NCBI GenBank assembly: GCA_046328335.1
Contig: JAXLWU010000007.1
Coordinates: 62,001-126,000, forward strand
Length of the DNA: 64,000 bases
DNA from: JACCXM01 sp046328335
Lineage (GTDB): Bacteria > Chloroflexota > Chloroflexia > Thermomicrobiales > UBA6265
Direction of reading: 5' to 3'
The position numbers and the translations under genes are program-made. The notes beneath the pieces were generated by a model. The model did no database searches, was not told where the DNA came from, and saw nothing but the letters and a program-made list of their open reading frames with translations. Numbering within the stretch: position 1 is the stretch's first letter; each line of letters begins with the position of its first letter. Below are positions 41,646 through 49,686 of the stretch, piece by piece.

Positions 41646-41770
41646 AGACCCCTCACTCCAACGCCGGCTCCCATTGCGGTGGCTGACAAGGGGAGGTTGG
41701 GCGAGTGGCCCTCACCCGAACCCCGAAAACCCTCACCCCAACCCCTCTCCCTGTGCGCAGGGAGAGGGGT
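41646..41770. repeat. Repeat A cluster with perfect hairpin
   Basis: This convergent gap (41598-41979) carries at least three repeat A pieces. The part at 41646-41700 includes GGCTGACAAGGGGAGGT. A second piece lies around 41709. The third, at 41730-41769, has CCCCTCTCCCTG (41742-41753), loop TGCG and CAGGGAGAGGGG (41758-41769), a perfect 12-bp stem. The rest of the gap, to 41979, has no recognised gene. Confidence 0.85.
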
Positions 41771-41979
41771 CGCGGTTGCTGGGGACGAAATGAACACGGG
41801 TGTCTTCATCCGGATTCTGTCTGCGCCCGGAGGAAAAACATCTCGGCTGAACGCTCCGACGCGGATTCGCGAAGCCGAGATGCTTCCTTGGCGACGAAGT
41901 GAGTCGCGAAAGGTGCTGAAAGAGTCGCCTTCGGCCTTCGCCCGTTCATGGGTTCGCGAGTGAGTGGCCCACCTGTCGG

Positions 41980-43053
41980 TCAGATGCCGGGTTCACCAAG
42001 GGCGCGGATGGCGTCGTCGGCGTGGCCGGCGGCGCGAAGTGGCATGACGATGTCTCGCTCCAGATCGGGAAGATAGCAGGCGATCAGATCGGCTGCCGCG
42101 CTCGTGGGTGCGATCGTCACATCGCCGATGGCCGCCGGGAGCAGCATCGATTCCGCCTGGCCGAGCGTTTCCGCGCCACCGTTCCAGGTGATCGTCACCG
42201 GGTCACCGACATTGGAAAGGGTCAGGCAGCGCCAGGGATGGGACGCATCGATGTGTGGCGCAGTCAACCGCCAGCGCTCGAGCGCAAAGTATGGTCCCGC
42301 GCAGCCGACCGTGATGCGGTTGCCGTGTTCCGCGACCGCTTTGTCCAGTCCAGGATTCGGGCGGGGCCAGTAGTCGTTTTTGAGTTCCGCCAGCGTGGCG
42401 TCGATGTGCGCCCGCCAGTCCTCGTCACTCAGCCGGTTGCCGTAGAGATCGGTCGGCATGACCGATTGGCCAAGATCGGAGGTCTGCTGTACCTCGAAGA
42501 TCAGGGTGTCCGGGCCAAAGGCGTGGAGGATGCCGCCCGGCACATAGACGGTGTCACCGGCGGAAATCGGGTGGCGAAACATGACCCGATCGTAGTCCTG
42601 CGCGAGAAACGCCTGGCGCAGATCATCGTCGGAGAAGCCAGGACGGATACCGGCGAGGATGGTGGCGTCTGGCGCGGCATAGAGGATGTGCCACGCTTCG
42701 GTCTTGCCATTCGGCTGGTGGTGTACGCGGCGCGCCGTCTCGTCGTCGGCGTGAAGGTGGACCGGCAGGGGATGCGACGCATCCAGGAATTTGTCGAGAA
42801 TCGGGAAGTGGGGCCCGCGCCAGCCTTCACCGACCACGGCGTCAGGGTGCTCGGCAATGACATCGTGCAGGAGTCGGCCAGCGAATTCACCCGACGTGAT
42901 CCTTGCGCGGGTGTCCTTCTGATCGCTTATTTCCCATGTTTCGGCGATGACGCCTTCCGGAAGATCACTCTTGCCAAGCATCTCGGGAATGAGCCGTTCC
43001 CCGAAGTTGTAGGTGCGGACGTGATACGTCGTGCGGATTGGCGCCCAGTTCAT
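41980..43053 (-). CDS. manA: Mannose-6-phosphate isomerase, class I
   Basis: A 357-residue zinc enzyme interconverting mannose 6-phosphate and fructose 6-phosphate, feeding GDP-mannose and glycan synthesis. The metal region HPLPVHLHADDETARRVHH and the second block GDTVYVPGGILHAFGPDTLIFEVQQTSD supply the His and Glu ligands. The start is ATG 43053, with AGGAG eight bases upstream; ATG 43059 is an alternative. The frame continues upstream across the epimerase gene, but that extension is an overlapping artefact. It is 17-23 bp after rpe and probably cotranscribed with it. Confidence 0.88.
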   Translation of the reverse strand: MNWAPIRTTYHVRTYNFGERLIPEMLGKSDLPEGVIAETWEISDQKDTRARITSGEFAGRLLHDVIAEHPDAVVGEGWRGPHFPILDKFLDASHPLPVHLHADDETARRVHHQPNGKTEAWHILYAAPDATILAGIRPGFSDDDLRQAFLAQDYDRVMFRHPISAGDTVYVPGGILHAFGPDTLIFEVQQTSDLGQSVMPTDLYGNRLSDEDWRAHIDATLAELKNDYWPRPNPGLDKAVAEHGNRITVGCAGPYFALERWRLTAPHIDASHPWRCLTLSNVGDPVTITWNGGAETLGQAESMLLPAAIGDVTIAPTSAAADLIACYLPDLERDIVMPLRAAGHADDAIRALGEPGI

Positions 43054-43075
43054 TGGCATGCTCCTGTCTCCTCGT

Positions 43076-43774
43076 TCAGCCCACTTTCGGAGGGTCACCC
43101 TGGATCGCATGGCGGAGCGTCTGCATGGCATCGGCGACGTGAACATCCGGGGAGTAGACGGCGGAGCCAACCACCAGCATGTCCGCCCCGGCCGCGACCA
43201 CCCGTGGCGCGTTCGATGCCTTGATTCCGCCATCCACCTCGAGGTGGCAGGACGGATTGACCGCATCGAGCATCTCCCGGAGCTGCCGCAGGCGGGCGAG
43301 CGAGGCGGGGATGAAGGTCTGACCACCAAACCCTGGACTGACCGACATGACCAGCACCTGGCGGACGATGGGCAGAACTGGTTCCAGCAGGATGACCGGC
43401 GTTCCTGGATTGAGGGTGACGCCCGGATTGGCCCCGGCTTCCTCGATCGCGCGCAAGGTCCGGTACAGGTGCGGATCGGCTTCGACATGGATGACGATGG
43501 TGTCCGCCCCGGCCGCGGCGAAGCGTTCGATCCAGCGCGCCGGTTCGACGATCATCAGGTGGACATCGATTGGCAGTTTTGTGGAGGCGCGCGCGGCCTC
43601 GACGATGGGGAGGCCGACGCTGATGTTGGGAACGAAGACGCCGTCCATGACGTCCACGTGAATGAAATCGGCACCAGCCGCCTCGACCGCGGCAATCTGC
43701 TCGCCGAGGCGGCGAAAGTCGGCGGAGAGGATCGATGGTCCGATCTGTACCCGGTGCGCAAGGTGATCTGGCAT
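43076..43774 (-). CDS. rpe: Ribulose-phosphate 3-epimerase
   Basis: A 232-residue TIM-barrel enzyme converting ribulose 5-phosphate to xylulose 5-phosphate. Key motifs are IGPSILSADFRRLGEQI, FIHVDVMDGVFVPNISVG with the catalytic Asp, LPIDVHLMIVEPARWI, the loop VMSVSPGFGGQTFIP, and LEVDGGIKASNAPRVVAAGADMLVVGSAVY with the second Asp and the phosphate-binding glycines. It precedes manA on the same strand and is divergent from the FHA operon. Confidence 0.95.
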   Translation of the reverse strand: MPDHLAHRVQIGPSILSADFRRLGEQIAAVEAAGADFIHVDVMDGVFVPNISVGLPIVEAARASTKLPIDVHLMIVEPARWIERFAAAGADTIVIHVEADPHLYRTLRAIEEAGANPGVTLNPGTPVILLEPVLPIVRQVLVMSVSPGFGGQTFIPASLARLRQLREMLDAVNPSCHLEVDGGIKASNAPRVVAAGADMLVVGSAVYSPDVHVADAMQTLRHAIQGDPPKVG

Positions 43775-43920
43775 TGGCCTGGCTCGTGATGCGGCGCTCG
43801 CCGCTCGAACTGCTCTCGGGCGATCATACCAGCGTCAGGTTCGCCGAGGACCACGTTGAGATCGAACGGTTGGCGGCGGGGCGCGCTCGTTCTGGAAGGC
43901 ACGGTCAGGGCTGCTTTTCG

Positions 43921-44595
43921 ATGTTGTCACGGCTGGAGCAGGCAATCGAACGGCTGGTGGAGGGCGGGATCGCGAGCGCGTTTCGTCTCCGCGTGCAGCC
44001 AGCCGAGATCGGCCGGCATCTGGAACGAGCGATGTTGAACGGGAGACGAAGCTCGGTCGGAGGGTCCCTCGTTCCCAACGCATTCACGGTACGGCTCCAC
44101 CCCGATGACGCATCGCAGTTCGCCGGCTGGGAGGCGGCACTCTGCCGGGAGCTGGAGCGCTGGTTGGCGGAATTGATCTATGCCCGCGGCCTATCAACGC
44201 TGGGACCGGTTGTCGTCGCCTTCACCGCCGACGCCGCTGTACCGCGACGCGCCGTGCGCGTGGACGCCATATTCGACGCCGAACGCCGGCTTGTCGGACG
44301 TGAAAGGGTGGCGCCGCGGTTGCGGCTTATTCCGGAGCGTCCTGAACTGCCGAGGATTTCCCTGGAAGGCGAGTTCGTGCGCATCGGCCGCGGCGAGGGG
44401 AATGATGTGGTGATCGCGGATGGCGCGGTCTCTCGTCATCATGCCCGGCTCGAGTGGGACGGAACGAACTGGGTCATCGTCGACCTGGGAAGTACCAACG
44501 GCACTTGGGTCAACGGTGAAACGATCGAACACGCCCGCCTGAAGGCCGGGGATGTCGTTGCCTTTGGCGGCGTTCGTTACCGCGTGCGGGAATGA
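43921..44595 (+). CDS. FhaA-like FHA-domain protein (DUF3662 plus FHA)
   Basis: A 224-residue cytoplasmic protein. The N-terminal domain MLSRLEQAIERLVEGGIASAFRLRVQPAEIGRHLERAML is the DUF3662/FhaA fold. The FHA domain at residues 145-224 keeps the phosphothreonine-binding residues: Arg157 in VRIGRGEGNDVV, Ser171 and His174 in VSRHHARLEW, and Asn193 in LGSTNGTWVNG. In actinobacteria the homologue binds phosphorylated envelope-synthesis proteins. Its stop overlaps the start of the next FHA gene by four bases. No Ser/Thr kinase gene is in the window. Confidence 0.88.
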   Translation: MLSRLEQAIERLVEGGIASAFRLRVQPAEIGRHLERAMLNGRRSSVGGSLVPNAFTVRLHPDDASQFAGWEAALCRELERWLAELIYARGLSTLGPVVVAFTADAAVPRRAVRVDAIFDAERRLVGRERVAPRLRLIPERPELPRISLEGEFVRIGRGEGNDVVIADGAVSRHHARLEWDGTNWVIVDLGSTNGTWVNGETIEHARLKAGDVVAFGGVRYRVRE

Positions 44596-45092
44596 TCGAT
44601 CTTTCCTGGGATCAGTTCGTTGCCGCGGGCTGGCTCTACGCGTTGTTTCGCGTTCTCTTCATCGCTGGCATCTACTTCTTTCTCTTCCTCGTGTTGCGGA
44701 CGACGGTGCGCGAACTCAATCTCGCGGCGCGACAGATGGGGAGCGACGACGGCCGGACCGCGCGCGTGGCATTGCGCGTCGTCGATCCGGGAGGATCCTC
44801 GCTGCGGGTCGGCGCTGCAATACCGGTTCCCCCGGTGGCCCTGATCGGCAGGGATGCCACGAGCACGCTGTTGGTCGACGATCCACACGTGTCAGCACGA
44901 CACGCCGAACTGCGGTTCGAACGGGGGCAGTGGTGGCTGCGCGATCTTGGCAGCAGCAACGGCACCTGGCTCAACGGGAATCCAGTACGGGCGGTCATGG
45001 GCGTGCGCGCGGGCGATGACCTACAATGCGCCGGGGTTCGGTTTCACGTCGTCCCGCTGTTCCCCGTGCCCGCGGAACGTGACTCGACCTGA
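44592..45092 (+). CDS. FhaB-like membrane FHA-domain protein
   Basis: A 166-residue protein. One N-terminal membrane helix (about residues 13-36, LYALFRVLFIAGIYFFLFLVL) is followed by a short linker and an FHA domain at residues 70-155. Arg87 in LIGRDATST, Ser101 and His104 in VSARHAELRF, and Asn123 in LGSSNGTWLNG are the phosphopeptide-binding residues. The architecture equals actinobacterial FhaB/FipA, which links phosphorylation to wall growth. It is coupled to the FhaA-like gene upstream and lies 18 bp before the VanW gene. Confidence 0.88.
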   Translation: MIDLSWDQFVAAGWLYALFRVLFIAGIYFFLFLVLRTTVRELNLAARQMGSDDGRTARVALRVVDPGGSSLRVGAAIPVPPVALIGRDATSTLLVDDPHVSARHAELRFERGQWWLRDLGSSNGTWLNGNPVRAVMGVRAGDDLQCAGVRFHVVPLFPVPAERDST

Positions 45093-45110
45093 CCGGGAGG
45101 GCGGCAGGGT

Positions 45111-47276
45111 TTGCGAGAAAACGTGCGAGTGGCGAACGGGTTCCGTCCGGTCCTGACTGGTCGTGGCGGTTCCCTGCACCTTCCGGCTTCGATTCTGTCA
45201 TGGTCCCGCGCTTTGCTCCTGAGCGTGGCAGGGTTTCTCGGGCTGGCGGCTCTGATGTTGGCCGCGGCGCTGATGATTGTCCGCGGCGCGCACGCCGAGA
45301 AGATTTTTCCCGCCGTCTCCGTGGCCGATGTGCCGATTGGCGGGCTGACGTACCAGGAAGCGACGGCCGCGCTCGCGCAGCGGGCTGACCAGATCGAGGT
45401 CAGCCCGATCACCTTCACCCTCGCTGGCAAGACGTGGTCGACCACGTATCGCGATATTGGTGTCTCCATCGACGCGGAAGATGCCGTTTCGCATGCTGCG
45501 GCAGTCGGCCGGGAGCCTTCGCCGCTGCGTCGTTTGCAGTCTTTCGCAGGGATCGTTGGCGATGGCGAGCGGGTTTCGCTGCCGGTCGCGCTCGATTTCA
45601 AGCAACTCGATGCCTGGTTCGATACGATCGACAGCGACCTGGGTACCCCAGCGCGAAACGCGTCGGTAACGATCGACGGCTCGAACGTCGCGATTGTGCC
45701 GGAGGTTGACGGCAAGGTTGTCGACCGCGAGCGGGCACGCGCGGCGATCTCGGCGGGTGTCGAGCAGTTGCAGCCTGTCTCCGCGGAGTTACCGGTGGTG
45801 GCGAAGATTGCCACGGTGCGCGCCGTCGATCTGGAACCGGCGCGCAATTTGCTGGTGCAGGCCTTGTCCCATCCAATTCAGGTGACCAACGGTGCCGGGG
45901 TCTGGACGCTTCCGGCCACGGACCTCGGCCAGTTCCTACGGCAGGAGGTGAAACCCGCGGCGGGTGGGGCGCCAACCATGCAACTGAGTCTCGATCACGA
46001 AAAACTGACTTCGTGGCTCGAGGACCGATTGGGCCAGGAAATCGAGACGGAACCGCAGAACGCCGAGGTCGGCTGGGACGGCTCGCAGGTGGTCTCTGTC
46101 GTGCCCAGCGTCGACGGCGCACAACTCGACGCCGACAAACTGGCGTATCTGGTCGAGAACCGGTTCTTCGACAACGGTGGCACGATCAAGGTGCCGGTGG
46201 TTGCGGTCAAACCGGAGATCGACAGCGCGAATCTGGACAAACTTGGCATTACGACGTTGCTCGGCAGTGGCTCATCGAACTATGCGGGTTCGAGCGACGG
46301 CCGCGCCCACAACGTCGCGGTCGGCGCGCAGTTGCTGAACGGGACGCTGGTGCCCCCGTACGGTGAATTCTCCTTCAACGGCGCGATCGGGTTGATCGAC
46401 GAGGACAAAGGCTTTGTCCAGGCGCAGGTGATCGCGGGCGAGAAGATCGGGAAGGACATCGGCGGCGGTATCTGCCAGGTGTCGACCACGGTCTTCCGCG
46501 CGGCCTACCTCGCGGGTCTGCCGATCACGGAGTGGTGGCCGCACCGGTTCCGCATTGGGTTCTACGAGTACGACGGTTGGAAGCCCGGCCTCGATGCCTC
46601 GATTCTGCAGCCGACCGATGATCCCTCGACCTGGGCTGACTTCAAGTTCGAGAATCCGTCGGGATCGTGGATGCTGCTCGAGTCATGGACCGATGGCGAA
46701 CGGGTCACGGTCAATATCTACGGCGCCGACCTCGGGTATCAGGTGGAATCGACTGGGCCGACCTGGGGCGAGAAGACCCAGATGCTGCCGCCACAGGAAG
46801 TAGTCGATCCGGACCTCGCGCCGGGAACGGTGACCGAAGCGCAGACTGGTGGCATTGGCGAGGAGTTGTCGCACTACCGGGTGGTGCGTGATCGCGACGG
46901 CAATCTGCTCTGGGAGCGCAGTTTCTACACGAAGTATTTCCCGCGCGGTGAAATCTGGACTGTCAGTGAGGACATGAAGGGGCAGGCCCCGATCGATCCC
47001 GATTTCAAGTTCCCGCCGCTGGCTCCGGCTGGAGTCGATTCGAAGACCTGGGAGCCGCCAGCCGATGCTATCTGGACTGCCCCGTCTGACAGTTGGTCTC
47101 CTTCATCCGAGGAGACGGCGCCGGCGGCGGACGGTGGCTGGACTCCTGAAGACGCGCAGCCGGATGGGTCCGGGGATTCGTCTGGTGGCAACGATACGTG
47201 GGCACCGGCGGCGGATGATGGAAGCGGCACGAGTGAGGAATGGGTGCCGCCCGCTGAGGATGCATCGGCCGGGTGA
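45111..47276 (+). CDS. VanW-family membrane-anchored wall protein with WxP-rich tail
   Basis: A 721-residue protein. A membrane helix at about 32-58 precedes two peptidoglycan-binding-type repeats (about 65-360, with AVSVADVPIGGLTYQEATAAL as the first). The VanW domain (about 381-503) contains VPPYGEFSFNGAIGLIDEDKGF and GGGICQVSTTVFRAAYLAGLPITEWWPHRF. A G5-like segment around 557-617 follows. The acidic Pro/Ser-rich tail has six regularly spaced Trp-Pro motifs. It is probably outside the membrane, facing the wall. The TTG at 45111 follows GGGAGG; nearby GTGs are alternatives. It ends with a 4-bp overlap into a glycosyltransferase gene. Confidence 0.85.
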   Translation: MRENVRVANGFRPVLTGRGGSLHLPASILSWSRALLLSVAGFLGLAALMLAAALMIVRGAHAEKIFPAVSVADVPIGGLTYQEATAALAQRADQIEVSPITFTLAGKTWSTTYRDIGVSIDAEDAVSHAAAVGREPSPLRRLQSFAGIVGDGERVSLPVALDFKQLDAWFDTIDSDLGTPARNASVTIDGSNVAIVPEVDGKVVDRERARAAISAGVEQLQPVSAELPVVAKIATVRAVDLEPARNLLVQALSHPIQVTNGAGVWTLPATDLGQFLRQEVKPAAGGAPTMQLSLDHEKLTSWLEDRLGQEIETEPQNAEVGWDGSQVVSVVPSVDGAQLDADKLAYLVENRFFDNGGTIKVPVVAVKPEIDSANLDKLGITTLLGSGSSNYAGSSDGRAHNVAVGAQLLNGTLVPPYGEFSFNGAIGLIDEDKGFVQAQVIAGEKIGKDIGGGICQVSTTVFRAAYLAGLPITEWWPHRFRIGFYEYDGWKPGLDASILQPTDDPSTWADFKFENPSGSWMLLESWTDGERVTVNIYGADLGYQVESTGPTWGEKTQMLPPQEVVDPDLAPGTVTEAQTGGIGEELSHYRVVRDRDGNLLWERSFYTKYFPRGEIWTVSEDMKGQAPIDPDFKFPPLAPAGVDSKTWEPPADAIWTAPSDSWSPSSEETAPAADGGWTPEDAQPDGSGDSSGGNDTWAPAADDGSGTSEEWVPPAEDASAG

Positions 47277-48061
47277 GCCAGGTTCCACACCTCCCCGCGT
47301 CGCCGGAATCACGGCTTCCAGGCAGCCTGACGGTGGTGCTTCCCGCCCACAACGAAGAAGCCAATATCGGCGTGGTGGTCAAGGAAGCGCTGGCCGTCCT
47401 GCCCAGGCACGCCAACCAATTCGAGATCATCGTGGTCGATGACGGCAGCCGGGACCGTACGGCGGAGATCGTGCGTAGTCTTGCCGGCGTCGATCCCCGA
47501 GTCCGGCTGGTGCAGCACAACCGCAACCAGGGATATGGCGGTGCGTTACGCAGCGGCTTCCGCGCCTCCCGCGGCGACTACGTCATGTTTATGGACGCGG
47601 ACCGGCAGTTCGATATCGCCGATTTGCGCCTGCTGGTGCCGTTCGCAAGCGAATACGACATCGTCGCCGGGTTTCGCCTGGAGCGGCGCGATCCTCTGCA
47701 TCGGCGAATATTTGCCGAAACATTCAATGTCACGGTGCGCCTGCTATTTGGGGTGCATCTGCGGGATATCGATTGCGCGTTCAAGCTTTTTCGTGGTGAT
47801 CTGATCCGAAGTTTGCCCCTTTTTGCGCCGGGAGCGCTCATCAATACGGAAATTCAAGCCAAAGCGCGCCGGCACGGGGCCCGGCTACAGCAAGTCGGCG
47901 TTCACCATTACCCGCGGGTGGCAGGGCAGGCGACCGGCGGCAATCCGCGAGTGATCCTGCGCGCGATGCGGGAGACGCTGGTGCTCTGGTGGCGCATGCG
48001 GTGGTACCGGCCGCCGCAGCCAGTACCTCGGGAGAAACCGGCGAGCAAACGATCTTCGTAG
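47273..48061 (+). CDS. DPM1-like glycosyltransferase family 2
   Basis: A 262-residue GT-A enzyme similar to polyprenyl-phosphate mannosyl/glucosyltransferases. LTVVLPAHNEEANIGVVVKEAL, FEIIVVDDGSRDRTAEIV, NQGYGGALRSGFRASRGDYVMFMDADRQFD and IDCAFKLFRGD are characteristic. There are no membrane helices. It would load a lipid carrier with a hexose for wall or protein glycosylation. The GTG start overlaps the VanW stop by four bases, the last gene of the FHA-FHA-VanW-GT set. It ends ten bases before the convergent XRE regulator. Confidence 0.88.
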   Translation: MSQVPHLPASPESRLPGSLTVVLPAHNEEANIGVVVKEALAVLPRHANQFEIIVVDDGSRDRTAEIVRSLAGVDPRVRLVQHNRNQGYGGALRSGFRASRGDYVMFMDADRQFDIADLRLLVPFASEYDIVAGFRLERRDPLHRRIFAETFNVTVRLLFGVHLRDIDCAFKLFRGDLIRSLPLFAPGALINTEIQAKARRHGARLQQVGVHHYPRVAGQATGGNPRVILRAMRETLVLWWRMRWYRPPQPVPREKPASKRSS

Positions 48062-48070
48062 ATCGTCCGG

Positions 48071-48661
48071 TCACTCGTCGACAGCACTGATGGTGGATGG
48101 TCCCGGGGTGATGATCAGGATGCGAGCGGTTCCTTCGCCGACCACCTCGGCTTCATGGGGAAAGCAGCCATCCCAGACCAGGTAATCCCCCGGCCCCAGA
48201 ACTGCTTCGAACGCTCCTTGCCGTAGCCGAAACTGGCCCTCGAGCACCAGGTGGTGCTCCTCCCCCGCATCGGTCATCAGGGACGATCGTTCACCGGGCG
48301 TTGCGATCACTTCGACGATGCGCAGTTGCCGGGCAAAACCGCCATCGACGACCTCGAGCCGCGCATCATCCCTGAGTTGCTGCCACGGCCGCTCGTCGCG
48401 GCGCACTAACCGCGGCGGGGGAGCATCGTCGACGAAGAACCAGGTGATGGGGACCGCGAAGGCATCGGCGATCGCCGCCAGCGTTTCGAGCGACGGCGAT
48501 GCCTTGTCCGTCTCGACCTGGGAGAGATAGCCGACGTTCAACCCGGTCTGCTGTGCGACCTGAGTCAGCGTAAGGGCGCGATCTTGTCTCAGTCGCCGCA
48601 CCCGCGCGCCGATCAGTGGCCGCCGTCGACAGCGCGGCGGGGTGATCTCATTCGATGCCAT
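48071..48661 (-). CDS. XRE-family regulator with C-terminal cupin domain
   Basis: A 196-residue transcription factor. The helix-turn-helix RVRRLRQDRALTLTQVAQQTGLNVGYLSQVETDKASPSLETLAAIADAF covers residues about 20-75. A cupin sensor domain follows, with LMTDAGEEHHLVLEGQFRLRQG and LGPGDYLVWDGCFPHEAEVVG. Such proteins often bind a small metabolite and control a divergent gene. ATG 48661 follows GGAGAC. The likely target is the divergent DoxX gene and perhaps its own promoter. Confidence 0.88.
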   Translation of the reverse strand: MASNEITPPRCRRRPLIGARVRRLRQDRALTLTQVAQQTGLNVGYLSQVETDKASPSLETLAAIADAFAVPITWFFVDDAPPPRLVRRDERPWQQLRDDARLEVVDGGFARQLRIVEVIATPGERSSLMTDAGEEHHLVLEGQFRLRQGAFEAVLGPGDYLVWDGCFPHEAEVVGEGTARILIITPGPSTISAVDE

Positions 48662-48681
48662 ATTGTCTCCACCCATAAGTA

Positions 48682-48710
48682 TTGACAACAGCCGAAGCCG
48701 AAGATATATT
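48682..48710 (+). promoter_or_regulatory. Sigma70-type promoter of the DoxX gene
   Basis: A consensus TTGACA (48682-48687) and TATATT (48705-48710) are separated by exactly 17 bp, the best promoter match in the window. Transcription should start near 48717. GACAACA at 48684-48690 and its near-inverse GTTTGTC at 48726-48732 flank the core and could be an operator for the divergent XRE-cupin regulator; that part is a guess. Confidence 0.75.
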
Positions 48711-48781
48711 GCTATCGGCAACATAGTTTGTCGTTGGAAAAAATGCAAGGCGCCGGACCACCAGGAAAGGACGAGTTCGAC

Positions 48782-49252
48782 ATGTGGATCGATCAACAGC
48801 AATCGGATCGCTTGTGGCCGTGGGGAATTGCGTTGTTGCGCATTGTGGTTGGCCTCGCGTTCTTCATGCACGGCTACCAGAAACTGTTCCAGATGGGTGT
48901 CGGCAATGTGGCTGGCTTTTTCGGATCGATCGGTCTTCCGGCGCCGGAACTCGCGGCGTGGGTGGTCAGTCTCGTCGAGACATTCGGCGGTCTGGCGCTG
49001 ATTCTCGGACTCGGCGTGCGCATCGCTGGGGTACTCCTGGCCGTTGACATGCTCGTCGCCTTGCTCGTGTTCCACCGCCCCAATGGCTTCTTCGTCAGCG
49101 ATGGCGGGATCGAACTCGTGCTCGTTTTGGGATCGGCAGCCCTGGCACTGGCGATGACCGGTCCGGGTGCGCTGGCGCTGGACTCGATCTTGCCGTTCGG
49201 CAAGGAGTCGCAGTCCGGGTCTCGCACGCGCGTCGCATCCACCCGGAGTTGA
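48782..49252 (+). CDS. DoxX-family membrane protein
   Basis: A 156-residue protein with four hydrophobic segments. The start RLWPWGIALLRIVVGLAFFMHGYQKLFQMGVGNVAGFFGSIGLP is the DoxX signature; ELAAWVVSLVETFGGLALILGLGVRIAGVLLAVDMLVALLVFH follows. DoxX-type proteins are linked to oxidative or thiol stress and to quinone or sulfur oxidation. The ATG at 48782 has GGAAAGGA upstream. It is divergent from the XRE-cupin gene and behind a strong promoter. Confidence 0.88.
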   Translation: MWIDQQQSDRLWPWGIALLRIVVGLAFFMHGYQKLFQMGVGNVAGFFGSIGLPAPELAAWVVSLVETFGGLALILGLGVRIAGVLLAVDMLVALLVFHRPNGFFVSDGGIELVLVLGSAALALAMTGPGALALDSILPFGKESQSGSRTRVASTRS

Positions 49253-49317
49253 TCTGGTGATGGGCGGTTCATCCCGCGACCGCCCGAAATTCCGGTTTCC
49301 CATCACGATCTGCCTGA

Positions 49318-49686
49318 GAAGAGCCGAATCGTGATCGTGGTCACGCGATCAATGACGACGAGACGATCAGGCGCTTGCTCAGCGCCGCGTGCCAGAAGAT
49401 CAACAACCTGCGGCGCCATCCGGAATCGACGCTGAATTTGGCCGCCCCGACAACCACGAATCGAACGCGCGAAATACGGGCTCGGGACGTGGTTACGCCA
49501 GAACATGACTCTGCGTTCGCCGATCTGGTCGGCGCGAAGTACAACGGGATCGATCTTCGCACCGTGGACTGGCCGGGCGAGGACAGGGTGGTGGTCAGAT
49601 TCGTGCGGATGTATGTCGATACCATTGACGAGGCTGTCGCAGACAGTGCCGCAGAGACAAGCTCAGAGATAGAGGAATCCCGATGA
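49318..49686 (+). pseudogene. C-terminal fragment of a PPOX/F420-type protein
   Basis: An open frame begins after a TGA at 49315-49317 and ends at 49686. KINNLRRHPESTLNL and HDSAFADLVGAKYNGIDLRTVDWPGEDRVVVRFVRMYVDTI resemble the second half of PPOX-type split-barrel proteins. In that half, K-x-x-N-L-R-R-x-P precedes the strand and the C-terminal V-V-R-x-x-P-x-x-V. The N-terminal half is missing and no good start or ribosome-binding site is seen; a TTG at 49375 is possible. Its stop overlaps the next ATG by four bases, so it may still be translated with the VOC gene. Confidence 0.5.

Noticed and set aside
43054..43488. An N-terminal extension of the mannose-6-phosphate isomerase frame
   Set aside because: It lies antiphase within the rpe gene, is Arg/Ser-rich without family similarity, and a good ribosome-binding site precedes ATG 43053.
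49303..49625. Minus-strand frames opposite the PPOX fragment
   Set aside because: They are antisense shadows; the plus-strand frame carries the family similarity and is coupled to the next gene.
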